Origin: Aphodosoma sp045631465
Lineage (GTDB): Bacteria > Bacteroidota > Bacteroidia > Bacteroidales > Paludibacteraceae
Reading direction: 5' to 3'
Length of the DNA: 64,000 nucleotides
Assembly: GCA_045631465.1 (NCBI GenBank)
Contig: JAZQUV010000019.1
Location: 1 to 64,000, forward strand
A program made the position numbers and the translations under genes. Under the pieces are notes generated by a model. The model worked only from the letters and a program-made list of their open reading frames with translations, was not told where the DNA came from and did no database searches. Position 1 is the first letter of the stretch, and every line of letters starts with the position of its first letter. This document shows positions 9,044 to 17,540 of this stretch, piece after piece.

Positions 9044-9071
9044 CTCTAAACTCTATACTCTAAACTCTAAA
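9044..9071. repeat. Heptamer array (CTCTAAA) in the mutA leader
   Basis: Four consecutive 7-mers: CTCTAAA, CTCTATA, CTCTAAA, CTCTAAA. It lies between the mutA promoter and its start codon. Confidence 0.85.
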
Positions 9072-9081
9072 CTTTTAGCAT

Positions 9082-9090
9082 GCAAAGATA
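9082..9090 (-). promoter_or_regulatory. Promoter of mutA-mutB
   Basis: Minus strand TATCTTTGC, giving a leader of about 115 nt. No cobalamin riboswitch is visible; the leader is too short for one. Confidence 0.65.
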
Positions 9091-9154
9091 CTAATTTTTT
9101 GTGATATAAACATTATAATGAGCACACTTTTTTCGCAATACAAACAATTACGAA

Positions 9155-10219
9155 TCAAGAATTATACAAGTTCTGATTTCGCAAAAACTTATCTATCTGT
9201 GTTTCAAAGTCTTTTTGCCCATTAAAAAGGAATCTCACCTCTACTCCTATTGTATAAATATACCTTTTTACACTCTCTGGCAAATCCATATTCACCAAAC
9301 GTGATGCATCTTTTTCAGTAGTCACTATCACGCGATTATCCTCTTGCAATGTATCAAAATCTTGCGCGATTTCCTTCAAATCATGACTACTAAATCTATG
9401 ATGGTCTGGATATTTCAACGCAACTATTTTCGATGCAACGTTTTCGAGATGCTTATGCAAATGTTGTGGCTGAGCCACTCCCGTAACAAGTAGCACCTCT
9501 TTTCCCTGCAAATCAATAGTCGAGTCATCAAACAATCCTTTCGGCTCTCCATATTCTAATGCCGTATAATACAATGTTTGATATGGATATGGATTTATTT
9601 GCACTCGAGTCGACAACACATCTACTGGTTGCATCGTGTCTGGACATTTGGTAAATACAATAATATCTGCCCTATCTGTATTACTACTCGATTCTCGCAA
9701 CTCTCCTAGTGGCAACATCGAATCGCGATACGTCAATCGATTATAGTCAATCAACAATATATTCAAATCTGGATGCAAGGCTCTATGTTGATATGCATCA
9801 TCAAGCACAACCACCTTCGGCACAACTTTATGTCGCTGCAATCTCTTCAAGGCATTAATACGATTACCATCTACCGCCACCGTCACATTATCAAATTTTC
9901 TGTATATTTGATATGCCTCGTCGCCTATTGTCACTGCCGTACTTTTCTCATCTGCAACGCGATAACCCGTAGTCGAGCGTTTATAACCTCGACTAAGATA
10001 AGCCGTTGCTACTCGCTTCGACAAATACGACAACAGATACTCCGAATGTGGCGTCTTGCCAGTACCGCCAACTGTGATATTGCCTACTGAAATGGTTGAA
10101 ATATCACTTTTTTGACTTTGGAATACACCCAAATCAAACAATTTATTTCGCAAAGCAACTCCAATGCCATATAGCACCGACAATGGCTTCAGTAATATAT
10201 ACTTCAATGTGTTATTCAT
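9155..10219 (-). CDS. lpxK: Tetraacyldisaccharide 4'-kinase
   Basis: 354 aa from the ATG at 10219. The enzyme phosphorylates the lipid A disaccharide 4' position at the inner membrane. The P-loop is GNITVGGTGKTPH (residues 46-58). A hydrophobic N-terminal helix (YILLKPLSVLYGIGVALR) is the membrane anchor. LDDAYQHR and later ALKYPDHHRFS and TTEKDASRL are family motifs. An in-frame TTG at 10240 would add MNNTLIV, a near copy of the next seven residues, but it overlaps the upstream gene. The ATG, 13 bp after that gene's stop, is preferred. Last gene of a nuclease-HD-lpxK operon. Confidence 0.93.
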   Translation of the reverse strand: MNNTLKYILLKPLSVLYGIGVALRNKLFDLGVFQSQKSDISTISVGNITVGGTGKTPHSEYLLSYLSKRVATAYLSRGYKRSTTGYRVADEKSTAVTIGDEAYQIYRKFDNVTVAVDGNRINALKRLQRHKVVPKVVVLDDAYQHRALHPDLNILLIDYNRLTYRDSMLPLGELRESSSNTDRADIIVFTKCPDTMQPVDVLSTRVQINPYPYQTLYYTALEYGEPKGLFDDSTIDLQGKEVLLVTGVAQPQHLHKHLENVASKIVALKYPDHHRFSSHDLKEIAQDFDTLQEDNRVIVTTEKDASRLVNMDLPESVKRYIYTIGVEVRFLFNGQKDFETQIDKFLRNQNLYNS

Positions 10220-10232
10220 GACTATTAAGGTA

Positions 10233-10769
10233 TTATTCAAACTTTTCGCGCCAACGACGTAATTGTTCCACCGACTCGTCCCCCCACTTCTGCATCTTTT
10301 TCTCTACTCGTTCATACGAATCTTCCGAGTCCAATCGTGTCTTTGAAAAGAATTTATCTGCATAGCATATCAATTGCTCTTCCAACGTCACGGGGCACAA
10401 CTCTCTATGTGGCACTGGCAATTCTCGCGCAATAATATCTGCCAATCTCAATCCTGTGCCTGTATGTCGTTCGCACACCAATGCATGACGCGGATACCCC
10501 TCTCTGCGCATCATCTCTGCCCCTAGATATCCGTGCTCGATATATCTATGTGTGCCAAAACACTTTATTCCTGCGGCATCGGTCTCTAATATACCAATGT
10601 CGTGCACCATCGCTGCCTCTGCAATAAATTCAAGGTCGAGCCCCAACTCTGGATGCCTACGAGCCAATGCCAATGCTTTATCGCGCACTGCCTCCGAATG
10701 GCGAACCAATATATCATACGCCTCACTCCCTGGAGCATAATATTTCTCTATTATTTCGTACGGATTCAT
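10233..10769 (-). CDS. HD-domain phosphohydrolase
   Basis: 178 aa. HD-superfamily metal-dependent hydrolase: His24 (LVRHSEAV), the HD pair at 56-57 (AAMVHDIGI), a second His cluster FGTHRYIEHG, then CERHTGTG and a late YADKFF. It is a short stand-alone HD protein of the kind annotated as predicted (nucleotide) phosphohydrolases; the substrate is not evident. It sits 18 bp after the T9SS nuclease gene and 13 bp before lpxK, so it is probably in one operon with both. Confidence 0.8.
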   Translation of the reverse strand: MNPYEIIEKYYAPGSEAYDILVRHSEAVRDKALALARRHPELGLDLEFIAEAAMVHDIGILETDAAGIKCFGTHRYIEHGYLGAEMMRREGYPRHALVCERHTGTGLRLADIIARELPVPHRELCPVTLEEQLICYADKFFSKTRLDSEDSYERVEKKMQKWGDESVEQLRRWREKFE

Positions 10770-10787
10770 AATCTCAGTTTTTTTAGA

Positions 10788-12398
10788 TTAATTCTCTACC
10801 CTCAACTTCACCACATCTCCATCGCTCAACTTCACAATATATATTCCCTCCTTCAATCCTATCTCCGCTGTCGACACTGTATAATCATTCGACTCAATCT
10901 TTTCTGAATAAACTCTCTGCCCCATCAATGTATAAATCTCCATCACACATCCCTCTGCCGACGCCACACCAATCACACCCTCTCCACCATACACAATTCT
11001 ATCCATCTCAACCTTTTCTATCGGAGTACCCACACCGAGTCGCAACCCTACCACCACAGGGTCGTGGTCCGACGAGCGATACATATTGTTCTGATAACTA
11101 TACCCATCATATCCAAACACCGACGCTTCATCGGCGTTTATATGAAACACCTTGCATCCTGTCACTTGTTTCTCCATCGACCCATTGGCCAATGCATAGT
11201 CCAAACACCCCACTGCTCCACGATAAACATAACTATATCCCTCATCTTCTGCAAACTGCTTAATCAAATGCGCATAACCCACATCCGTAAACTTTCGTAT
11301 TGGGTCCTCCATCGAATAGGCATTCAAGTCGCCCATCACTAGCACATCCTCATCTCCAAAATACGTAGTGCACGACTTTGCAAATGTCACCACTGCCGTA
11401 GCCTCTCGCACTCGGTCGCCATTATACGTGCCTTGGCCATCGCCGTTATCGGCATTATCGCCCGACCCTTTGCCACTCTTTGCCTTGAAGTGGTTTATCA
11501 TATACACAAACTTCTCGCCCGTTGCCAACACCTCAAATCCCTGTGCTTTTTTTCTATGTTTCACGCCTGTGTCGTTCGATTGCAATTGGCGCAATGGCTT
11601 CACCTTGCTCGCTTTATACAAATATCCCGCTTTTGTATATGTCCCATACACCTGCGTCCCATCGTTTATATATGCATATTGTGCCGATGGGTCAAGTGCA
11701 TTCAGTGCATTAGCCAATTTCTCTAATGCCACTTGTCCTTGTTGCACCTCTACCAATCCAAACACGTCAGCATCTATCGCCGCCAATGCCTTCACTATCT
11801 TTGCATGTTGTTTGTCCGACTCCTCTTTCGATGCCGGACCATAATCCCCATCCCATTCTGTTGCTATATAAATCTGCAAATTAAATCCACACACTTTTAC
11901 ATCATAATCTCCCAACCCCACAACTTCCATCGGACGCTCATTCCCTTCAAACACCGGCACCTCCGTAGGCGTAATCGTATATCCATACTCCTCTATCGTA
12001 AATCTACCCACCACCTTATTCGTATACGCTCCCGTGCGAATATAATCCTTTCCCCCAGTCCACGGACGTGGATTCGGATACTGCTTGCTCGACCCATCGC
12101 TCAATATCAATTGGTCCATTTCGTTTGCCGACACTATGCTTCTATACTCTGCCGACCCTGGCAATGCCACATCCGTAGGCGACATCAACCTCTTGCTCGA
12201 CAATGTAATCTCGCCATATTTATTCCAATTGCCAATGTTCGTAACATACAACGTCTGATTCAACTCTACCAATTTCCCATCATACTTCTCCGCCTCCCTA
12301 AAATCATCAGGCCACACCAACTTAATCGCCTCCGTTTCTGCAAAAATATTTGATATTACGGCAATTAGTATAATAAATACATTCAAAATTCTTTCCAT
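10788..12398 (-). CDS. Secreted endonuclease/exonuclease/phosphatase-family nuclease with T9SS sorting domain
   Basis: 536 aa. Signal peptide (MERILNVFIILIAVISNIFA). An N-terminal beta domain (LVELNQTLYVTNIGNW) resembles the OB/lamin-tail part of extracellular ExeM/NucH-type nucleases. The EEP core follows: NLQIYIATEW, VFGLVEVQQ (metal Glu), MINHFKAK, MGDLNAY (Asp/Asn), and the catalytic SSDHDPV near residues 443-449. The C-terminus (IYTLMGQRVY, KEGIYIVKLSDGD, KLRVEN) is a type A T9SS sorting domain. Expected role: extracellular or surface DNA or RNA degradation for nucleotide scavenging. Its promoter TAATTTTGC is close upstream; the 11-bp array copy B lies about 80 bp further. Confidence 0.88.
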   Translation of the reverse strand: MERILNVFIILIAVISNIFAETEAIKLVWPDDFREAEKYDGKLVELNQTLYVTNIGNWNKYGEITLSSKRLMSPTDVALPGSAEYRSIVSANEMDQLILSDGSSKQYPNPRPWTGGKDYIRTGAYTNKVVGRFTIEEYGYTITPTEVPVFEGNERPMEVVGLGDYDVKVCGFNLQIYIATEWDGDYGPASKEESDKQHAKIVKALAAIDADVFGLVEVQQGQVALEKLANALNALDPSAQYAYINDGTQVYGTYTKAGYLYKASKVKPLRQLQSNDTGVKHRKKAQGFEVLATGEKFVYMINHFKAKSGKGSGDNADNGDGQGTYNGDRVREATAVVTFAKSCTTYFGDEDVLVMGDLNAYSMEDPIRKFTDVGYAHLIKQFAEDEGYSYVYRGAVGCLDYALANGSMEKQVTGCKVFHINADEASVFGYDGYSYQNNMYRSSDHDPVVVGLRLGVGTPIEKVEMDRIVYGGEGVIGVASAEGCVMEIYTLMGQRVYSEKIESNDYTVSTAEIGLKEGIYIVKLSDGDVVKLRVEN

Positions 12399-12425
12399 AA
12401 AAGCATTCTAATTCCAATATAACAT

Positions 12426-12434
12426 GCAAAATTA
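12426..12434 (-). promoter_or_regulatory. Promoter of the nuclease-HD-lpxK operon
   Basis: Minus strand TAATTTTGC preceded by TTTG with a 20-bp spacer. The leader is about 20 nt. Confidence 0.6.
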
Positions 12435-12507
12435 CACATTATTTATGGTATTACCAAATGTTTTCTATTTTTTTTCTATCCACTCCTTTATCTCACCCAT
12501 ATCTCAA

Positions 12508-12561
12508 CATACTATAAATATAGGATAAATATATGATAAATATACTATAAACATACTATAA
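12508..12561 (+). repeat. 11-bp-period tandem array, copy B
   Basis: Five 11-mers in register: CATACTATAAA, TATAGGATAAA, TATATGATAAA, TATACTATAAA, then a partial CATACTATAA followed by CCCTACCTTC. It sits in the divergent gap between the nuclease and fumarase genes. Confidence 0.85.
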
Positions 12562-12738
12562 CCCTACCTTCATAATATCCATACTACAACTACCTCCATG
12601 TCTAAAATATCCATATAGCAATGCGTCTAAACCATCCGTAACGCCTAATTTTCACAATATTCCAACCGCAACTCCACAAATACCAACTTTATTCAATTAA
12701 AAATCTTTTATTTATTTGCAGATTCACAAAATAAGTTG

Positions 12739-12747
12739 TACCTTTGC
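12739..12747 (+). promoter_or_regulatory. Promoter of the fumarase gene
   Basis: TACCTTTGC with TTTG at 12715-12718 and a 20-bp spacer. The leader is about 100 nt and ends in heptamer repeats. Confidence 0.75.
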
Positions 12748-12818
12748 ATGATTGAATTAAGAAAATTTGGCAATTAGCCAATACTCTTAAAATTAGTCAA
12801 GCTATCTAATTCGTTAAT

Positions 12819-12846
12819 AACTAAAAACTACTAACTAATAACTAAA
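12819..12846. repeat. Heptamer array (AACTAAA) just before the fumarase ATG
   Basis: Four 7-mers: AACTAAA, AACTACT, AACTAAT, AACTAAA. It ends 6 bp before the start codon. Confidence 0.8.
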
Positions 12847-12852
12847 TAAAAA

Positions 12853-14484
12853 ATGGCTGAATTTCGTTATCAACCTCTCATCGAACTCGGAGAGGACAAA
12901 ACTGAGTACTATTTGCTTACTAAAGACTATGTGTCTGTAAGCGAATTCGAGGGTAAACCAATCCTCAAAGTCGAAAAAGAAGGTCTTACTGCTATGGCTC
13001 AAGCTGCCTTCCGCGATGTATCTTTCCTTCTTCGTGAAGACCACAACAAGCAAGTGGCTAAAATCCTTAACGACCCTGAAGCAAGCGAGAACGACAAATA
13101 CGTGGCTCTCACTTTCCTTCGCAATGCTGAGGTGGCAGCTAAAGGTCAACTCCCTTTGTGTCAAGACACTGGTACTGCTATCATCCACGGCGAAAAAGGT
13201 CAACAAGTGTGGACTGGCTGCTGCGACGAAGAGGCTCTCTCTCTTGGTGTTTACAACACTTACACTCAAGAAAACCTTCGTTACTCTCAAAATGCTCCTC
13301 TCAACATGTACGACGAGGTGAACACTAAATGCAACCTCCCTGCTCAAATCGACATCCACGCTCACGAAGGTATGGAATATCACTTCCTTTGCGTTACTAA
13401 AGGTGGTGGTTCTGCCAACAAAACATATCTCTATCAAGAAACTAAAGCGCTCCTCAACCCATCTACTTTGGTGCCTTTCTTGATCGAAAAAATCAAAACT
13501 CTCGGCACTGCTGCTTGTCCTCCTTACCACATTGCTTTCTGTATCGGTGGCACATCGGCTGAGAAAAACCTTCTCACTGTCAAACTCGCTTCTACTCACT
13601 ACTACGACGAACTCCCTACTACTGGTAACGAATTCGGCCGTGCTTTCCGCGATGTAGAACTCGAAAAACAAGTCCTCGAAGAAGCTAACCGCATCGGTCT
13701 TGGCGCTCAATTTGGTGGTAAATATCTCGCTCACGACATTCGCATTGTGCGTATGCCTCGCCACGGCGCATCTTGCCCTGTTGGTATGGGTGTTAGTTGC
13801 TCGGCTGACCGTAATATCAAATGTAAAATCAATAAAGACGGTATCTGGATCGAAAAACTCGACGACCAACCAGCACGCCACATTCCTGAACATCTCCGCA
13901 ATGCTGGCGAAGGCGACGCTGTTCGCATCGACCTCAACCAACCTATGAGCGAAGTTCTCAAAGAGCTCGACAAATACCCTGTATCTACTCGTCTCTCTCT
14001 CAATGGTACTATCATCGTAGGTCGCGACATCGCTCACGCTAAAATCAAAGAACGCCTCGATGCTGGCGAACCAATGCCTGAATACCTCAAAAATCACCCT
14101 ATCTACTACGCTGGTCCTGCCAAAACTCCTGCTGGTCTCCCTTGTGGTTCTATGGGCCCAACTACTGCTGGTCGTATGGACTCTTATGTCGACCTATTCC
14201 AATCTCACGGCGGTAGCATGATTATGTTGGCTAAAGGCAACCGTTCTCAACAAGTTACTGACGCTTGTCAAAAACACGGTGGTTTCTATCTCGGTTCTAT
14301 CGGTGGTCCTGCTGCTATCCTTGCTCAAAACAACATCAAGAGCATCGAATGCGTTGAGTATCCTGAACTCGGTATGGAAGCAATCTGGAAAATCGAAGTA
14401 GTCGACTTCCCAGCATTCATCCTTGTTGACAACAAAGGCAACGACTTCTTCAAACAACTCAAACCTCGTTGCACTTGCAAATAA
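12853..14484 (+). CDS. fum: Class I (iron-sulfur) fumarate hydratase
   Basis: 543 aa. Reversible hydration of fumarate to malate with a [4Fe-4S] cluster; oxygen-sensitive, fitting an anaerobe. The alpha region has LPLCQDTGTAI (cluster Cys103), CIGGTSAEKNL and GVSCSADRNIKCKI. The C-terminal beta region has the swivel-type catalytic part GRDIAHAKIKERLDAGEP, GPTTAGRMDSYVDLFQ and KGNRSQQVTDACQKHGGFYLGSIGGPAAILAQ. Both parts are fused in one chain, as in FumA/FumB; length is typical. Strong codon bias suggests high expression. Monocistronic: own promoter, strong terminator downstream. Works in the reductive branch with the mutase nearby. Confidence 0.95.
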   Translation: MAEFRYQPLIELGEDKTEYYLLTKDYVSVSEFEGKPILKVEKEGLTAMAQAAFRDVSFLLREDHNKQVAKILNDPEASENDKYVALTFLRNAEVAAKGQLPLCQDTGTAIIHGEKGQQVWTGCCDEEALSLGVYNTYTQENLRYSQNAPLNMYDEVNTKCNLPAQIDIHAHEGMEYHFLCVTKGGGSANKTYLYQETKALLNPSTLVPFLIEKIKTLGTAACPPYHIAFCIGGTSAEKNLLTVKLASTHYYDELPTTGNEFGRAFRDVELEKQVLEEANRIGLGAQFGGKYLAHDIRIVRMPRHGASCPVGMGVSCSADRNIKCKINKDGIWIEKLDDQPARHIPEHLRNAGEGDAVRIDLNQPMSEVLKELDKYPVSTRLSLNGTIIVGRDIAHAKIKERLDAGEPMPEYLKNHPIYYAGPAKTPAGLPCGSMGPTTAGRMDSYVDLFQSHGGSMIMLAKGNRSQQVTDACQKHGGFYLGSIGGPAAILAQNNIKSIECVEYPELGMEAIWKIEVVDFPAFILVDNKGNDFFKQLKPRCTCK

Positions 14485-14500
14485 CATTCAATAAATCAAT

Positions 14501-14538
14501 AAAAAAAGAGATGTACTCAATCGAGTACATCTCTTTTT
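14501..14538. terminator. Bidirectional intrinsic terminator
   Basis: Arms AGAGATGTACTC and GAGTACATCTCT around a 4-nt loop, flanked by an A-run and a T-run. It lies between the convergent fumarase and pssA genes. Confidence 0.92.
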
Positions 14539-14559
14539 TGTTTCAATCTCTTATACAGC

Positions 14560-15240
14560 CTATTTACGTTTAATTGTCAAAGCCCCAACCACCGACAACA
14601 ATATATACCACAATATAATAAGAGGCAACGATTGTCTGAAAAATACTACCGCCAACACAATCGCGCCAATAATAAACATATAACGAATACGATTCTCAGC
14701 CCAACCAAAGTTATGAAACTTAAACGAGAACATAGGCAACTCGCAAACCAAGAGGTATGCCGACACCACTACCGCCACCAAAACAAACCATGGCGACACT
14801 GCGCTCAACAACGACTGATACCCATAAGCCAATCCTAACCAAAAAATAGCATTCGCTGGCGTCGCAAGTCCTATAAACAAAGTTGTTTGTCTCTCATCAA
14901 TATTGAACTTACCAAGACGATATGTCGAGAAAAGAGTTATCAAAAATCCCAAATATGGCATATACTCCCATACCTCAGCAAGTGGTCCGAGCAATCTAAA
15001 CGCAATCATACCTGGCACCAAACCAAATGTAATAACATCGGCAAGCGAATCAAGCTCCTTACCAAGTGGCGACGACACACGCAACAACCGAGCCATAGCG
15101 CCATCCATAAAGTCAAGCGTTGCCCCTATGAGAACAAACAGCAACGCCAAATCAAAACGCGAATTGTAGGCAAATATACATGCCACAATACCCGAAAACT
15201 GATTCAATAACGTAATTGTATTAGGAATATGTTTTTTCAT
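14560..15240 (-). CDS. pssA: CDP-diacylglycerol-serine O-phosphatidyltransferase
   Basis: 226 aa from the ATG at 15240; a GTG one codon earlier also opens the frame. Integral membrane enzyme of the CDP-alcohol phosphatidyltransferase family. The signature DGxxARxxxxxxxxGxxxDxxxD is complete (Asp46, Gly47, Arg51, Gly60, Asp64, Asp68). About seven hydrophobic segments follow. It makes phosphatidylserine, precursor of phosphatidylethanolamine. Last gene of the DUF4827-glmM-lipocalin-coaD-permease-pssA operon, 18 bp after the permease. Confidence 0.92.
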   Translation of the reverse strand: MKKHIPNTITLLNQFSGIVACIFAYNSRFDLALLFVLIGATLDFMDGAMARLLRVSSPLGKELDSLADVITFGLVPGMIAFRLLGPLAEVWEYMPYLGFLITLFSTYRLGKFNIDERQTTLFIGLATPANAIFWLGLAYGYQSLLSAVSPWFVLVAVVVSAYLLVCELPMFSFKFHNFGWAENRIRYMFIIGAIVLAVVFFRQSLPLIILWYILLSVVGALTIKRK

Positions 15241-15258
15241 CACTCAAATTATTTACTA

Positions 15259-16551
15259 TCAAATAAATATATACTTCAAAATAAATAATACAGACAAAAT
15301 AATCATTGCTGGCGTAAGTTTTTTGAAATTACCACAAACAAGATTCAACAAGAAATAGGCAATCATACCCATCAAGATACCATCCGAAATAGAGTAAGCC
15401 AATGGCATCACAACAATGCAAATAAACGCAGGTATCGACTCGGTATAATCACCGAAATCTATATTCTTAATAGGTTCGAGCATCATCAAACCCACAATAA
15501 TCAAAACAGGTGCTGTAGCCGCCGCTGGAATAGAAAGAAATAGTGGCGAGAACAACAATGCAACACCAAAACAACATGCAACCACAAAAGCCGTCAAACC
15601 CGAACGACCTCCTTGCGCTACTCCCGAAGCACTCTCCACATAAGTCGTTGTTGTCGATGTTCCAAGACATGCCCCCACTGTTGTCGCAATAGCATCTGCC
15701 ATAAACGCATGACCCAAACGATGAATATTACCTCGTTCATCTACCATACCTGCTTTTGTCGAAACCCCAATCAATGTTCCCACTGTGTCAAACATATCAA
15801 TAAACAAGAATGTAAACACAACAACAAGCATATCAAGTGTGAATATATTATTCCACTCAAACTGGCAGAAAATTGGTGCTATCGACTCTGGTTGCGAAAC
15901 GATACCCTTAAAATCCGTAACTCCCATCGGTATTCCCACCAATGTAGTGAGCAAAATACCCAACATCATTGCTCCTGGCACATTTCTCACATAAAGCAAT
16001 CCCGTGATAATCAAACCTATCATGGTAAGTAGTGCCGAACCCGATGTTACATCTCCGAGCGTCACAAGAGTAGCTTCGTTATTGACTATAACACCGGCAT
16101 TTTGCAATCCAATAAAGGCTATAAACAAACCTATACCCACTCCCACTGCATAACGCAAATTGATAGGAATAGCATTCACTATCGCCTCTCGCACATTGGT
16201 GATAGTCAAAACAATAAATATAATACCCTCGATGAATACTGCGGTCAAAGCAAACTGCCAACTATACCCCATGCCCATACACACGGTATAGACAAAAAAG
16301 GCATTCAATCCCATAGCTGGGGCCAAAGCAAATGGCAGTTTACCATAGAAAGCCATTGCCACACAACCCACTATAGCTGCCAATGCCGTAGATGTAAACA
16401 CCGAACCAATAGGCATTCCATCCAACAAACCAAACATTGCTGGGTTCACCGCAAGTATATACGACATAGTGAGAAATGTCGTAATACCAGCTATCACCTC
16501 AGTACGCACCGAAGTCTCTTTCGAATTAAATCCAAATAACTTTTGCAACAT
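15259..16551 (-). CDS. NCS2/AzgA-type purine (hypoxanthine/guanine) permease
   Basis: 430 aa polytopic membrane protein with about 12-14 segments. AzgA-family features: the start FGFNSKETSVRTEVIAGITTFLTMSYI, VNPAMFGLLDGMP, ALAPAMGLNAFFVYTV, LFIDMFDTVGTLIGV and ESASGVAQGGRSGLTA. Family members are proton symporters for guanine, hypoxanthine or adenine. The substrate cannot be fixed from sequence, but a guanine deaminase encoded at 43.5 kb would fit guanine use. Lies between coaD (50-bp gap) and pssA in one operon. Confidence 0.88.
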   Translation of the reverse strand: MLQKLFGFNSKETSVRTEVIAGITTFLTMSYILAVNPAMFGLLDGMPIGSVFTSTALAAIVGCVAMAFYGKLPFALAPAMGLNAFFVYTVCMGMGYSWQFALTAVFIEGIIFIVLTITNVREAIVNAIPINLRYAVGVGIGLFIAFIGLQNAGVIVNNEATLVTLGDVTSGSALLTMIGLIITGLLYVRNVPGAMMLGILLTTLVGIPMGVTDFKGIVSQPESIAPIFCQFEWNNIFTLDMLVVVFTFLFIDMFDTVGTLIGVSTKAGMVDERGNIHRLGHAFMADAIATTVGACLGTSTTTTYVESASGVAQGGRSGLTAFVVACCFGVALLFSPLFLSIPAAATAPVLIIVGLMMLEPIKNIDFGDYTESIPAFICIVVMPLAYSISDGILMGMIAYFLLNLVCGNFKKLTPAMIILSVLFILKYIFI

Positions 16552-16601
16552 ATCTTATCTTTTTAGTATAAAAAATCGCATAACCTTCCTAGGCTACACG
16601 A

Positions 16602-17048
16602 TTATATATTAGGTAATAAATCAGATACATCATGTCCGAATGCGGCCAATTCTCTCACCAACGATGATGAAATGTGTGCTGTGTCGGCATCCGAAATCAA
16701 GAATATTGTCTCTAGTCCTCCTATTTTGCGATTGGCATCGGCAATCGTGCGCTCGTACTCAAAATCTGCCATCGAACGCACTCCCCTCAACACATACTTC
16801 GCCCCATACTCTGCTGCCAAGTCCATTGTCAAAGTTTCATACGCAATCACCTCTACTCTAGGCTCATTGGCATACAAAGCACGCAATTTCTCCAATCGCT
16901 CTTCTACTGGCATCCACCCTTTCTTTGCACGATTCACGCCTATGGCAATCACCAATTTGTCAAACAAAGGCAATGCCCGTTCAACAATAGCTTGATGCCC
17001 ACGAGTAAAAGGGTCAAACGATCCAGGAAACAAGGCTATTCTACTCAT
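16602..17048 (-). CDS. coaD: Phosphopantetheine adenylyltransferase
   Basis: 148 aa. Fourth step of CoA synthesis: pantetheine 4'-phosphate plus ATP to dephospho-CoA. The nucleotidyltransferase motif TRGH is at 15-18 within FPGSFDPFTRGHQAIVERAL. Further family motifs: YVLRGVRSMADFEYE and the C-terminal ISSSLVRELAAFGHDVSDLLP (126-146). Its ATG comes one base after the TGA of the upstream lipocalin-like gene, so the two are tightly coupled. Confidence 0.95.
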   Translation of the reverse strand: MSRIALFPGSFDPFTRGHQAIVERALPLFDKLVIAIGVNRAKKGWMPVEERLEKLRALYANEPRVEVIAYETLTMDLAAEYGAKYVLRGVRSMADFEYERTIADANRKIGGLETIFLISDADTAHISSSLVRELAAFGHDVSDLLPNI

Positions 17049-17049
17049 A

Positions 17050-17526
17050 TCACTCTCGCAATTTAAATGCTACAACCACTGCTGCCGATTCATCTATAAT
17101 CGGAATAATCCACAAATCGCCTGCCGAAAAAGATTTTGAGATATACAACATATTGCCTTCTACCTCACCTCTGAATTGACATGTTGTCTCCTTTGCACGA
17201 ATACATTCTGTTGCGTCAAACACAACCACGTCACCATCAAAGGTATATGTGCCTCTATGAATCTCTGCATATGGTTCATCGGCGCCAACCGCATCCATAT
17301 ACACAAACGAAAGTTCGAATGTATTATTCTCGCCAAAAACTATTGCCGATTTGGCAATATCAGGAGCATAGTCACGCACATGGTCGTTATAGAGATACTC
17401 TTCGCTATTAGCCATCAACGACTTGATTTTCCAAGTGCCCGACAATTCTGTTTGAGTTGTAATATTTTCACATGACGAAAACAATACAAGCACCAAAAAT
17501 AAAAGATAAAACGATAATCTTTTCAT
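17050..17526 (-). CDS. Lipocalin-like lipoprotein
   Basis: 158 aa. Lipobox LFSSC gives lipidated Cys19. The mature part starts LSGTWKIKSL, the usual opening of the lipocalin-like domain of Bacteroidota, and continues beta-rich (FGENNTFELSFVY, HRGTYTFDGDVVVFDA). Two Cys near residues 108-115 may pair. Ligand unknown. It sits between glmM (14 bp) and coaD (1 bp), so it is transcribed with them, but no functional link is obvious. Confidence 0.75.
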   Translation of the reverse strand: MKRLSFYLLFLVLVLFSSCENITTQTELSGTWKIKSLMANSEEYLYNDHVRDYAPDIAKSAIVFGENNTFELSFVYMDAVGADEPYAEIHRGTYTFDGDVVVFDATECIRAKETTCQFRGEVEGNMLYISKSFSAGDLWIIPIIDESAAVVVAFKLRE

Positions 17527-17540
17527 AGTCTTACATGTTT

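Noticed and set aside
8961..9154. Cobalamin riboswitch upstream of mutA
   Set aside because: Leader of about 115 nt is too short and lacks a B12-box-like sequence.
12835..14097. 420-codon open frame antisense to fumarase
   Set aside because: Low-complexity shadow of strong codon bias in the fumarase gene; no promoter or domain.
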